Of a stretch of DNA of 64,000 nucleotides, positions 52,123-60,163 are shown one piece after another (the stretch's first letter is position 1; each line of letters opens with the position of its first letter). The DNA comes from Mesorhizobium qingshengii (GTDB lineage Bacteria > Pseudomonadota > Alphaproteobacteria > Rhizobiales > Rhizobiaceae), in assembly GCF_027563465.1 (NCBI RefSeq), contig NZ_JAPFQA010000002.1, positions 372,001 to 436,000 on the forward strand, read 5' to 3'. The position numbers were made by a program, and so were the translations under genes. The notes beneath the pieces were generated by a model, which was given only the letters and a program-made list of their open reading frames with translations, searched no databases and had not been told where the DNA came from.

Positions 52123-53004
52123 TCAGGCGATCAGCACGCGTGGCTCGAAGCGGCCGTTGACGGGGATGTCGAGCAGAAAGGTCATGCCCGCCTGCGGGTC
52201 GAGCTGGCGCTGCTTCTCGTCCTTGCCCGACCAGGCGGAAGTGACCGCCAGCCGATCGGCGTTCTTGCCGACGAAGGCCGGGCAGGATGGCTGCGTCACC
52301 GGCATGGCGACCGAGCGCAGCAACGTGCCGTCAGGGGCGTAGGCCTTGACCACCTTGCCGCCCCAGACGGCGTTCCACAGCACGCCGTCACGGTCGACGA
52401 CCGATCCGTCGACATAGCCCTTGGACGAACGGTGATCGACGAACACGTCCGGTTCGCCGGCAGGCAGGCCGGTGGCCGGATCGCAGGCGACGCGCATCAA
52501 CAGCCCGGTCGAAGTGTCGGTGTAGTAGGCGAGCGCGCCATCCCCGGAGAAACAGATCGAATTCGAGACGGTGATGTCCGAAAACAGGCGGCGCAGCTCG
52601 CCCTTGAAAAACCAGTAGATGGAACCGGCGCCCTTTTCCTCTTTCTTGCCCATCGTGCCGGTCCACAGGGCGCCGCAAGGATGGACACGGGAATCGTTGG
52701 AACGGGTGAGCGGATTGTCGGCCTCGATCGGCGTGTGCAGCGTCAGCTTGCCGGTAACGACATCGCGGACATGGAGGCCAGTCTCGGTGGCGATCAGCTG
52801 GCGCTGCTCATCGATAATGGCGATGGCGCTCGCCATCTGGCCGAGCTCGTGAATCTTCAGCGCGCCGCCCGCCACGGCTTTTTCGAGAAGCTGGCCGTTG
52901 ACGATGTCGAACCAGTAGAGCGTATCGGTGGCGGGGTCGTAGCTTGGCCCTTCGCCGAGCTGGCAAACGTGGTCAGAAAAAACGGAAACGATCGCTTCGC
53001 TCAT
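52123..53004 (-). CDS. SMP-30/gluconolactonase family lactonase
   Basis: A 293-residue six-bladed propeller hydrolase. The metal-binding Glu is in CQLGEGPSYDPATDTLYWFD, with DSRVHPCGALWTGTMGKK and VSNSICFSGDGALAYYTDT (Asn and Asp sites) typical of SMP-30 lactonases. It overlaps dgoA by ATGA and is the last gene of the galactose operon, so it is probably the galactono-lactonase acting between sugar dehydrogenase and galactonate dehydratase. C-terminal FEPRVLIA. Confidence 0.88.
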   Translation of the reverse strand: MSEAIVSVFSDHVCQLGEGPSYDPATDTLYWFDIVNGQLLEKAVAGGALKIHELGQMASAIAIIDEQRQLIATETGLHVRDVVTGKLTLHTPIEADNPLTRSNDSRVHPCGALWTGTMGKKEEKGAGSIYWFFKGELRRLFSDITVSNSICFSGDGALAYYTDTSTGLLMRVACDPATGLPAGEPDVFVDHRSSKGYVDGSVVDRDGVLWNAVWGGKVVKAYAPDGTLLRSVAMPVTQPSCPAFVGKNADRLAVTSAWSGKDEKQRQLDPQAGMTFLLDIPVNGRFEPRVLIA

Positions 53005-53642
53005 CGTGCTTCTCCGAACACCGCATCCCAGGCTGTCACCGCCGCTCGGGCCCGCGCGGCCACCTCGTCGACGCTCATGCCCGGCTTGAACAGGCTGGAG
53101 CCGAGGCCGAAGACCGTCACGCCCACCGCCTTGTAGCCGGCAAAGTCCTTTTCCGAAACGCCGCCGACCGCGCCGACCAATGTGTGCGCCGGCAGCACCG
53201 CCCGGATCGCGGAAATGCCTGCCGCGCCGAGCACGCTCGCCGGGAAGAATTTCAGCGCCGAGGCGCCAAGCCGGATCGCCTGGAAGGCCTCGGTCGGCGT
53301 GAACACGCCGGGCATCGTCACCATGCCGTATTGCATCGCACGCGCCATCACTTCGGCATCGATGTTGGGGCTGACCAAGAGCCGCCCGCCGGCCTTGTGC
53401 AAGCCATCGACATCGGCCGGTGTCAGCACCGTGCCGGCGCCGACCAACGCTGTCCCTGGAAGCGCCTCGACAATGCTCGCGATCGAGACAAAAGGCTCGG
53501 GCGAATTCAACGGCACCTCGATCGCCTCGATGCCGGCGTCGAACAGCGCCTGGCCCATGGCGATCGCCTCGGCCGGCTTGAGGCCGCGCAGGATGGCGAC
53601 CAGTCCGCGCTTGAGCTTTGGAAAAGCTGCGGTCTGGCTCAT
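53001..53642 (-). CDS. dgoA: 2-dehydro-3-deoxy-6-phosphogalactonate aldolase
   Basis: A 213-residue class I KDPG/KDPGal aldolase splitting KDPGal to pyruvate and glyceraldehyde 3-phosphate. KRGLVAILRGLKPAEA (N-terminal Arg/Glu region), GAGTVLTPADVD and the Schiff-base lysine in GASALKFFPASVLG identify it. Placed directly after dgoK with ATGA overlap, which favours the galactonate over the gluconate substrate. Confidence 0.92.
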   Translation of the reverse strand: MSQTAAFPKLKRGLVAILRGLKPAEAIAMGQALFDAGIEAIEVPLNSPEPFVSIASIVEALPGTALVGAGTVLTPADVDGLHKAGGRLLVSPNIDAEVMARAMQYGMVTMPGVFTPTEAFQAIRLGASALKFFPASVLGAAGISAIRAVLPAHTLVGAVGGVSEKDFAGYKAVGVTVFGLGSSLFKPGMSVDEVAARARAAVTAWDAVFGEAR

Positions 53643-54592
53643 CGGGCAACTCCAATTCTGGCAATCATGCCGTTTTCGCGCGCGGCTTCGACGAGCCCGG
53701 CACGCACCGCCTCGTCGGCGTCGACGGTGCGCACACCGAGTCCGGCAAGGCCAAGTGCCTCACCGTAGAGCGTCGCCAGCGAGCCGGAAGCAATCAGCAC
53801 GACGGGCACCGCGCCTGCGTCATAGCGGCGGTTTGCCGAGGCGATCTCGCCACCGATCAACAGGCCCGACAGGCAGGCAGCCGCATCGTCGGGCCTCAAA
53901 TCCTGGAGCAGCCCGGCGGCGCGGATGGAGAACAGCTTCGAGGTGACATCGCCGCCTTCCGCCAATGCGGTTTCGCACCAGCGGCGGAAGAACGGATTGT
54001 CCGCAGTGACCGGCTTCGGATGTTCGCCAAGCGAATGGCGCAGGATGGAGTGCGCGGCAAGCACCGAGAACAGCTCGCCGGTCGGCCAGGTGCCGAAACC
54101 GGCAACGGCGCCGTCCTCGACCAGCACCCATTTCGAATGGGTGCCGGGCATGCAGACCAGCTGGCGTCCCTTGGCCGGCAGGCCGGCGCCGGCAAGCTGC
54201 GTTTCCTCGCCGCGCATGACGTCGGGGGCATCGGCCAGACGCTGGGCGAGGCCCGGCACGATACGGATGTCGCGGCTCTGGCCGGGCACACGGGCAGCGC
54301 CACCGAGGATGGCGCCGATCGGTGACGGCACGCTGACATAAGGCGCCTCCAGCCAGCCCTGGCGGGAACCGGCCATGCCGCAGATGATGACGGGCAGCGC
54401 ATCGGGTGCCCCCATTGCCGCCAGATGTCCTTCGAGAAGGGCCGAAAAGCCTTTCTGCTGCGCGGTGATCAGACCATCGTCGCCACGGCGCTCGGCAAGG
54501 ACCTTGCCGTCCTTGTCGATCAGCCAGACCCGCATGCGGGTCGTGCCCCAGTCGACGGCGGCTACCGCCGGCGCGTTGCTGGCTGGGCTCAC
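53639..54592 (-). CDS. dgoK: 2-dehydro-3-deoxygalactonokinase
   Basis: A 317-residue kinase of the DgoK family that phosphorylates 2-keto-3-deoxygalactonate. Motifs: VAAVDWGTTRMRVWLID (phosphate 1), ICGMAGSRQGWLEAPYV, CMPGTHSKWVLVEDG, and SGLLIGGEIAS near the end. The GTG start at 54590-54592 overlaps the TGA of the SDR gene (GTGA); no ATG is near. A long reading into the upstream gene is an artefact of a shared open frame. Confidence 0.92.
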   Translation of the reverse strand: MSPASNAPAVAAVDWGTTRMRVWLIDKDGKVLAERRGDDGLITAQQKGFSALLEGHLAAMGAPDALPVIICGMAGSRQGWLEAPYVSVPSPIGAILGGAARVPGQSRDIRIVPGLAQRLADAPDVMRGEETQLAGAGLPAKGRQLVCMPGTHSKWVLVEDGAVAGFGTWPTGELFSVLAAHSILRHSLGEHPKPVTADNPFFRRWCETALAEGGDVTSKLFSIRAAGLLQDLRPDDAAACLSGLLIGGEIASANRRYDAGAVPVVLIASGSLATLYGEALGLAGLGVRTVDADEAVRAGLVEAARENGMIARIGVAR

Positions 54593-55356
54593 AGAAAACC
54601 TCCATCGACGATCAGCATCTGTGCGGTCAGCATGCGCGAGGCATCCGAGGCCAGGAACAGCACGGTGCCGACGATGTCGTCCGGCTGCATCACCTGCTTG
54701 ATGCACTGCTTGGCGACGTGGGCGGCAAGCGCCTGTTCGGTCACCCAGAGCTCCTTCTGCCGCTCGGTGATCACCCAGCCGGGCGCGATGGCGTTGACGC
54801 GAATGCCGTCCACGCCGAGCTTGCCCGCCAGTCCCTTGGTCAGGCCAAGGATACCGGCCTTGGCGGCGGTGTAGGCCGGCATGTCGGGGTGGTTGATGAG
54901 GTAGGATGTCGAGGTGAAATTGATGATCGAGCCGCCGCCAGCCCGCTTCATGCCCGGCGCCACCGCTTGCGCGGTGAAGAAGTGCGGCCGCAGATTGATC
55001 GCCTGGTTGTTGTCCCAGAATTCGACCGTCACGTCTTCGACGGCGTGGCGTTCGTCCCACGCGGCATTGTTGATCAGCACGGTGACATCGCCATGCGCCT
55101 CAGCCGCCCTGGCCGCGGACGCCCGCAGGGCCGCGACATCGCGCAGGTCGGTCTTGAGATAGAGCGGCCGGCGGCCGAACTCTTTTTCGATGCGGTCGGC
55201 AAGGGCCGTGCTTGGGCCATCGGCGATGTCGATGAAGGCGACATTGGCGCCCTGGCGCACAAAACCCTCGGTCAGTGCCGCGCCAATTCCGGAGCCGCCG
55301 CCAGTGATCAGCACCGAGGCTTCCTTGAGGTCGGCAAAATGCGCCGATGGCATCAT
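54589..55356 (-). CDS. SDR-family dehydrogenase, probable galactose dehydrogenase
   Basis: A 255-residue classical SDR with TGGGSGIGAALTEGF (NAD site), NNAA, the Ser in INFTSTSYL and YTAAK (Tyr, Lys), ending LIVDGGFL. In the De Ley-Doudoroff pathway a galactose 1-dehydrogenase produces the lactone handled by the SMP-30 protein downstream. First gene of a four-gene operon with GTGA/ATGA overlaps. Tandem ATGs at 55356 and 55353; GGGAGAG upstream. Substrate assignment is from context. Confidence 0.85.
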   Translation of the reverse strand: MMPSAHFADLKEASVLITGGGSGIGAALTEGFVRQGANVAFIDIADGPSTALADRIEKEFGRRPLYLKTDLRDVAALRASAARAAEAHGDVTVLINNAAWDERHAVEDVTVEFWDNNQAINLRPHFFTAQAVAPGMKRAGGGSIINFTSTSYLINHPDMPAYTAAKAGILGLTKGLAGKLGVDGIRVNAIAPGWVITERQKELWVTEQALAAHVAKQCIKQVMQPDDIVGTVLFLASDASRMLTAQMLIVDGGFL

Positions 55357-55372
55357 GATCTCATCTCTCCCA

Positions 55373-55465
55373 GCGCATGCCCCCCAAAATCGGACCGATT
55401 TTCAGAAAGGGATCATGCGCAATACAAAGTGCTACACCGTCCTTTGCGCGTCCTGAAGGACGCGC
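55373..55465. repeat. Interspersed repeat GCGCATG...CATGCGC with GC hairpin
   Basis: GCGCATG (55373-55379) and CATGCGC (55414-55420) enclose AAAATCGG-A-CCGATTTT. After TACAAAGTGCTACACC comes GCGCGTCCT-GA-AGGACGCGC (55446-55465), a perfect 9-bp hairpin. I recognise this as a repeat family of Mesorhizobium intergenic DNA. It lies upstream of the galactose operon; the rest of 55466-55623 shows nothing further. Confidence 0.7.
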
Positions 55466-55623
55466 GGCGCTGTAATCGGACCGGCGCGCATCCTAGCCAG
55501 ACCCGTCGTGCGGGCAAGTGCGAAAAGCCGGATTTGCGGGCTTATGTCAGACAAAACGACAATGCGCCGCACTGGACGTGCACAGCGCTGTCAGCAGGTT
55601 GCTGGCGGCGTCGATATCGGCGG

Positions 55624-56973
55624 TCAAACCGCCTTGGCGCGCGAGGCGCCGCGGTAGGAATCGCGGAGATAACCGAGCGTGGCGTCGGCATCGACCGGCT
55701 TGCCGAACAGATAGCCTTGCCCGCCGGCGCAGCCGAACTGGACAAGGCGGTCGGCCTGCGCTTCCTGCTCGATGCCTTCGGCGACGACATCCATGCCGAG
55801 CCCCTCGCACATGGCGAGAATGGCGCGAATGATGTGTTCCGAGGGACGGTCATCGAGAATGGAGGAGACGAAGGCGCGATCGATCTTGAGCTTGTCGAAA
55901 TGGAATTCGCGCAAGCGGCCGAGCGAGGACTGGCCGGTGCCGAAGTCGTCGAGCGAAACACGGATGCCGACGCGGCGCAGATCCTCGACGATCTTCTCGG
56001 CCGAGGCAGGGTCGTTCATCAGGCCGGTCTCGGTGATCTCGATTTCCAGCCGGCGCGGATCGAAGCCGGTGCGCTCGAGGATGGCCAGTATATGCAGGCC
56101 GGTGTTCTGGTCGACGAGTTGCGAAGGCGACAGGTTGAAGGACAGGAACAGGTCCTTCGGCCAGCTTCTCGCCGCCTCGGTCGCCTTGCGCAGCACCAGC
56201 TGCGACAGCGGGCCGATGATGCCGCGCTCCTCGGCGATGGGAATGAAGACCGTTGGCGGCACCGAGCCGAGGTCGCGATCGGTCCAGCGCGCCAGCGTCT
56301 CGAAGCCGACGGTGCGGCGGGTGTTGAGGTCGACGATGGGCTGGAAGTGCGGCTCCACCTCGCCGGCGGAGACGGCGCGGCGCAACGCCTGTTCGATGCG
56401 GGTGACGCGCTTGGCCGCTTCTTCCATCTCGCGGGTGTAGACGACGACCCGGCCACGGCCGGAACGCTTGGCGTGGTAGAGCGCCGTCTCGGCCTTGTTG
56501 ACGAGGATCTCGGTGGTCTCGTCTCCGGAATAGAACAGCGAGCAGCCGACCGAGGCCGAAAGCCTCGCCGTGCGTTCGCCGACATCGTAGGGCGCCGACA
56601 GGATCTCGATCAGCATGCGGGATCTTTCAGCCGCCGCTTCCTCGCTGAACACCATCGGATAGAGAAAGGCGAATTCGTCGGCGCCGATGCGGCAGACCGT
56701 GGAGTAGCCGTCCATCGAGGCGCGCAGCCGCATGGCGACCTGGATCAGGATATCGTCACCGGCCTTGTGGCCGAACAGGTCGTTGATCGGTTTGAAACCG
56801 TCAAGGTCGAGAATCCCGACGGTGAACGGCGCCGGGTCGTCGGCACGATCGCTGATCAGGCGATCGACCTTGTCGAAGAAGCGGCGATGGTTGCCAAGCC
56901 CGGTCAACGGATCGGTGAATGCCAGATCCGTGCTCTCCCTGTTTGCCTGACCGGTGCCAAACGAAGTTTGCAT
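55624..56973 (-). CDS. GGDEF/EAL domain protein (c-di-GMP turnover)
   Basis: A 449-residue cytosolic protein without membrane segments or sensor domain. Residues about 15-175 are a GGDEF domain whose signature reads RIGADEF, with Ala for the second Gly, and no RxxD inhibitory site. Residues about 190-440 are an EAL domain with signature GFETLARW (Thr for Ala) but with Asn (LSFNLSPSQL), Glu (EIEITETG), DDFGTG, Lys (KLKIDRAF), Glu (VVAEGIE) and GQGYLFGKP all present, so it is likely an active phosphodiesterase. Single gene. Confidence 0.92.
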   Translation of the reverse strand: MQTSFGTGQANRESTDLAFTDPLTGLGNHRRFFDKVDRLISDRADDPAPFTVGILDLDGFKPINDLFGHKAGDDILIQVAMRLRASMDGYSTVCRIGADEFAFLYPMVFSEEAAAERSRMLIEILSAPYDVGERTARLSASVGCSLFYSGDETTEILVNKAETALYHAKRSGRGRVVVYTREMEEAAKRVTRIEQALRRAVSAGEVEPHFQPIVDLNTRRTVGFETLARWTDRDLGSVPPTVFIPIAEERGIIGPLSQLVLRKATEAARSWPKDLFLSFNLSPSQLVDQNTGLHILAILERTGFDPRRLEIEITETGLMNDPASAEKIVEDLRRVGIRVSLDDFGTGQSSLGRLREFHFDKLKIDRAFVSSILDDRPSEHIIRAILAMCEGLGMDVVAEGIEQEAQADRLVQFGCAGGQGYLFGKPVDADATLGYLRDSYRGASRAKAV

Positions 56974-57123
56974 CGGTGTCCCTGTTTGTGACTTCGGATT
57001 TAGGCCCAGACTGTCAGCAAACCCTTTAGGAAACGTATCCCAAATCGATTATTCGCGGGTAAAGTGCATCACCTACGGGAAGGTCGGCGCGGAGCGCGTC
57101 AAACCTTTGTTTTCAGACATTCT

Positions 57124-58920
57124 TCAGCCGTTGGGCCCGACACGATAGAGTTCGAGCGGGGCGCCCTTGGTGTCCGCGACCGGCTCCAGCCATTCCGGCA
57201 CGTTGCCGCGCATCAGCCCGGCCAGAAAGCCGTCCGGTGCCGTTGCGGCGAAAAGCTGGCTTTCCGGATTGCCACGGCATACAGCGACAAGGCCGACATG
57301 GTGGCTTTTGACCACCGACCTGGCATCAGCGTCCGATCCGAGGAAGGCATCGAGCGCAAGCAGGTTTCCCGCGATGTTGCGATGATACGGCCCGGCGAAG
57401 ACGCGATGTCCGGAATAGGCCAGGATGGGCGAGCCAAGATTGGAAATGGCAAGCACGGTGGTGTCCGGCATCCGGCTGAGTGCCGCGAACGAGGCCTTGC
57501 CCTGGCAGGACCCATCGACACTGGCGTCCTTTACGGCCGCACGGGTTTCGAACGCGCTCGATGTCGCCTCGGCGGCGGCCGACCAGATTGCGTTCACCGA
57601 GATCAGCCAGGCCGCGACCATCCTGAGCAGCGCGCCGCGTGACGGGCTGGTTTCGGCCCGCTGCCGCCATTTGGCGATCCAGGCGGAAAGCGGGATCACC
57701 GCGAAGGCGATGGAGAACGTCGAGCCGCGCACTTCCCAGGCGCTGACCAGCAACGCCACAACCAGCAGCCCGCCGACAAGACTGTCCTGCCGCCGCCAGC
57801 CGCCCCGGCTGAAGCGAAGCGCCATCAGGGCGACCGCCAGCAGCGGCGTGGCAAAACGCGCCACCACCCGGACCGGATCGTAGAGGACAAGTTTGTACAG
57901 CGACTGCGCCTCGTCGATGTAATCGAGCCATAATTCCCTGAGGCGCGGATCGAGGTTCGCATAGGGCGCAGCCAGGCATTGCGGGAACAGCGACACCACG
58001 ACAGCGCCCAGCACTGCGGCAAGCAGACCGAGCGAGATAAGCCGCCGCCGGCGCGTGCGGCTGGCCGCATCGACCGAAACGATGGTCGCAAGGCCAGCTC
58101 CAGCCAGCGCCGCGACGACGAACTGCACGGTCGAGAAGGCATCGCATTGCGCCTGGCCCCAGGCCGACGGCGGGATGGTGGTGACGAACACCAGCGCCGA
58201 AACGCCGGCAAAGCCGAGGCCAAAATCCATTGCGATCCGGCGTTCGCCGCCCAGGTCGACGACGAACAATATCGCCGTGCAGGCGCCGATGGCGGCGACA
58301 TAGGGCGCGGTCTCCATGCCGACAGCCAACGTCAGCGCCGCGCACAAGCCCGAAAACAGTGCCGCCCACCGCCGCACGGGTGCCTCGAGCAGCAAACTCA
58401 GGCTGGCCATAGTCAGCGTCAGCTGGACATTGTGATGATCGAGCGCGCCCGGCGAAAAGATGCCGATGAAATGCAGCGCCGCGGCGCCGACGACGACAGC
58501 CGGCAGCACGGCGCCCGCGCCGGCGAAACTGCACGCCGCGCGGGCGGTGAAGAACACGGCCGCACAGAACAGCAGCGCCGGCCACAGTATCTGCGCGATG
58601 GCCTCGGCCATGGCCATGCTGCCGGTCAGGGCCGAGGCTGAGAGGATGATGGCGGCGAGCGGCGCGTCGACCAGCCGTGACCAGTGCATGACAAAGCCGC
58701 CTTCAAGCCCCATCCTGTACTGATGCAGGTCGAACCAGCCCTGTCCGGCCAGCATGTCGCGAACCTCGACCAGACGCAGCAGACTGTCATTGTCGCCGCC
58801 GGCATTGGTCAATTCGCGGAATCCGTTGCAGGCGCTGACGGCAACCAACACCAGCGCGGCGATGAGCGCCAGCGCGAGGTCGTTGCGCCATGACGGGCAT
58901 GGCGTGGCCTTGACGGACAT
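57124..58920 (-). CDS. GT-C type multi-pass membrane protein
   Basis: A 598-residue membrane protein with roughly ten to twelve hydrophobic helices and a C-terminal soluble part (about 480-598). After the first helix comes AGGDNDSLLRLVEVRDML and later MHWSRLVDAPLAAIIL, resembling the acidic loop of GT-C glycosyltransferases of the oligosaccharyltransferase/ArnT class that use polyprenyl-phosphate sugars. ATG 58920 (MSVKATP) is the best start; GTG 58941 or TTG 59001 would extend it. Its acceptor is unknown. The GT2 and GtrA-like genes 1.3 kb upstream could supply its donor. Confidence 0.7.
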   Translation of the reverse strand: MSVKATPCPSWRNDLALALIAALVLVAVSACNGFRELTNAGGDNDSLLRLVEVRDMLAGQGWFDLHQYRMGLEGGFVMHWSRLVDAPLAAIILSASALTGSMAMAEAIAQILWPALLFCAAVFFTARAACSFAGAGAVLPAVVVGAAALHFIGIFSPGALDHHNVQLTLTMASLSLLLEAPVRRWAALFSGLCAALTLAVGMETAPYVAAIGACTAILFVVDLGGERRIAMDFGLGFAGVSALVFVTTIPPSAWGQAQCDAFSTVQFVVAALAGAGLATIVSVDAASRTRRRRLISLGLLAAVLGAVVVSLFPQCLAAPYANLDPRLRELWLDYIDEAQSLYKLVLYDPVRVVARFATPLLAVALMALRFSRGGWRRQDSLVGGLLVVALLVSAWEVRGSTFSIAFAVIPLSAWIAKWRQRAETSPSRGALLRMVAAWLISVNAIWSAAAEATSSAFETRAAVKDASVDGSCQGKASFAALSRMPDTTVLAISNLGSPILAYSGHRVFAGPYHRNIAGNLLALDAFLGSDADARSVVKSHHVGLVAVCRGNPESQLFAATAPDGFLAGLMRGNVPEWLEPVADTKGAPLELYRVGPNG

Positions 58921-59114
58921 TATGGCATCGACAGGAGTCACGGGACGGCCTTTGATTGCTCCCTTTCGCGAAAGGAAATCTAGCGCCAACTCACTGCGCA
59001 AACCTTAAGCCAGTCTTGCGAAAGGCAATCCATGGCGCGAAACGCTTTGTTTGCCATTCACGGATACGTTCCCGGAATGGCCGATGAACAGGCAATTCGG
59101 TCCAGGATCCTGGC

Positions 59115-59732
59115 ATGAGTGTTATGGCGGTCGAAAAAAAGATCCTGAACGCGGCGCACAGCCGTGCAGTGTTTCGACGCCGCATCCGGGTCCTCTCCGA
59201 ACATATCGGCCTCATGCTGAGGGCCGACGGCACCGTTCTCGATCTCGGCTGCGGCGATGGCTCGCTCGCCAAGGCGGTGATGGACAGGAAACCCGGGCTG
59301 GCGTTTCGCGGGATCGATGTTTTTCTCCGTCCGCGTACGGCCATCCCCGTCGAGATTTTCGACGGCGCTACGATTCCGGCCGCTTCCGGGTCGTTCGACT
59401 GGGTGACCATAGTCGATGTTCTCCACCACACGGACAATCCCGGCCATCTTGTCGCCGAAGCCGCAAGGGTCGCCCGGAAGGGCGTTGTCATCAAGGACCA
59501 TCTGCGGGACGGGCCCTTCGCCCACGGCATACTCAGGTTCATGGACTGGGTGGGAAACAAGGGCCACGATGTGAGGCTGCCCTACAACTATCTGTCCAGA
59601 CAGGAATGGGACGCGATGTTCGGTCAGGTCGGGCTCAAGACCCAGACCTGGCGCGAAAACCTGGCGCTATACCCCTTTCCGGCGAACCTTCTGTTCGACA
59701 GGGGTCTGCACTTCGTCGCATCGCTTCGGTGA
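59115..59732 (+). CDS. Class I SAM-dependent methyltransferase
   Basis: A 205-residue Methyltransf_11/25-type enzyme. The SAM-binding motif GTVLDLGCGDGSLAKAV is at about residues 39-55, FDWVTIVDVLHHTDNPGHLV is motif IV region. It stands alone on the plus strand between two minus-strand genes of glycan-lipid type and may methylate a sugar or lipid of that pathway. ATG 59115. Confidence 0.85.
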   Translation: MSVMAVEKKILNAAHSRAVFRRRIRVLSEHIGLMLRADGTVLDLGCGDGSLAKAVMDRKPGLAFRGIDVFLRPRTAIPVEIFDGATIPAASGSFDWVTIVDVLHHTDNPGHLVAEAARVARKGVVIKDHLRDGPFAHGILRFMDWVGNKGHDVRLPYNYLSRQEWDAMFGQVGLKTQTWRENLALYPFPANLLFDRGLHFVASLR

Positions 59733-59755
59733 CCGGCGGGCCGGGTCGAACGCCT

Positions 59756-60163
59756 TCACGCGGCTCTTTGATCGTCGCGAAACACCCAGACCAATGAAAG
59801 CACATAGCTCGCCGCGCTTGCGGCGACCGTGGTGATGGCTGACATGGCCAGCGGCGACGCGGAAAATATCGACACCGCGACATGGGCGGACAGGCCTGCG
59901 AACGCTGCGCAGGCCAGCTGGGTGACGAGATAGCGTGGCAACGCATGGGCATGGTCGTGCTGTCCCCCGAACGTCCAGCCGCGCTGTGCCGAATACGCCA
60001 CCACGAACGCCAGCACATAGGCGATGACGCTTCCGGCAAACGGCGGCAAGCCGGCCGAAACCAAGGCCCACGACAGTGCGAAGAACAGCAGCGCCGCGCC
60101 AATGCCGACCACGGCGAACCGGATAAGCCGCACCGAGGCGAATTTTCGCGCAAGCCCGCTCAT
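59756..60163 (-). CDS. GtrA-family membrane protein
   Basis: A 135-residue protein with four membrane segments (starting LIRFAVVGIGAALLFFAL) and the conserved YSAQRGWTFGG loop and C-terminal SYVLSLVWVFRD. GtrA proteins are proposed to flip polyprenyl-phosphate-linked sugars. Its ATG overlaps the stop of the GT2 gene (ATGA), a standard donor synthase plus flippase pair. Confidence 0.88.
   Translation of the reverse strand: MSGLARKFASVRLIRFAVVGIGAALLFFALSWALVSAGLPPFAGSVIAYVLAFVVAYSAQRGWTFGGQHDHAHALPRYLVTQLACAAFAGLSAHVAVSIFSASPLAMSAITTVAASAASYVLSLVWVFRDDQRAA

Noticed and set aside
54718..56991. 757-residue open frame on the plus strand
   Set aside because: Runs antisense across the SDR gene, an intergenic repeat and the GGDEF/EAL gene; no domain recognisable.
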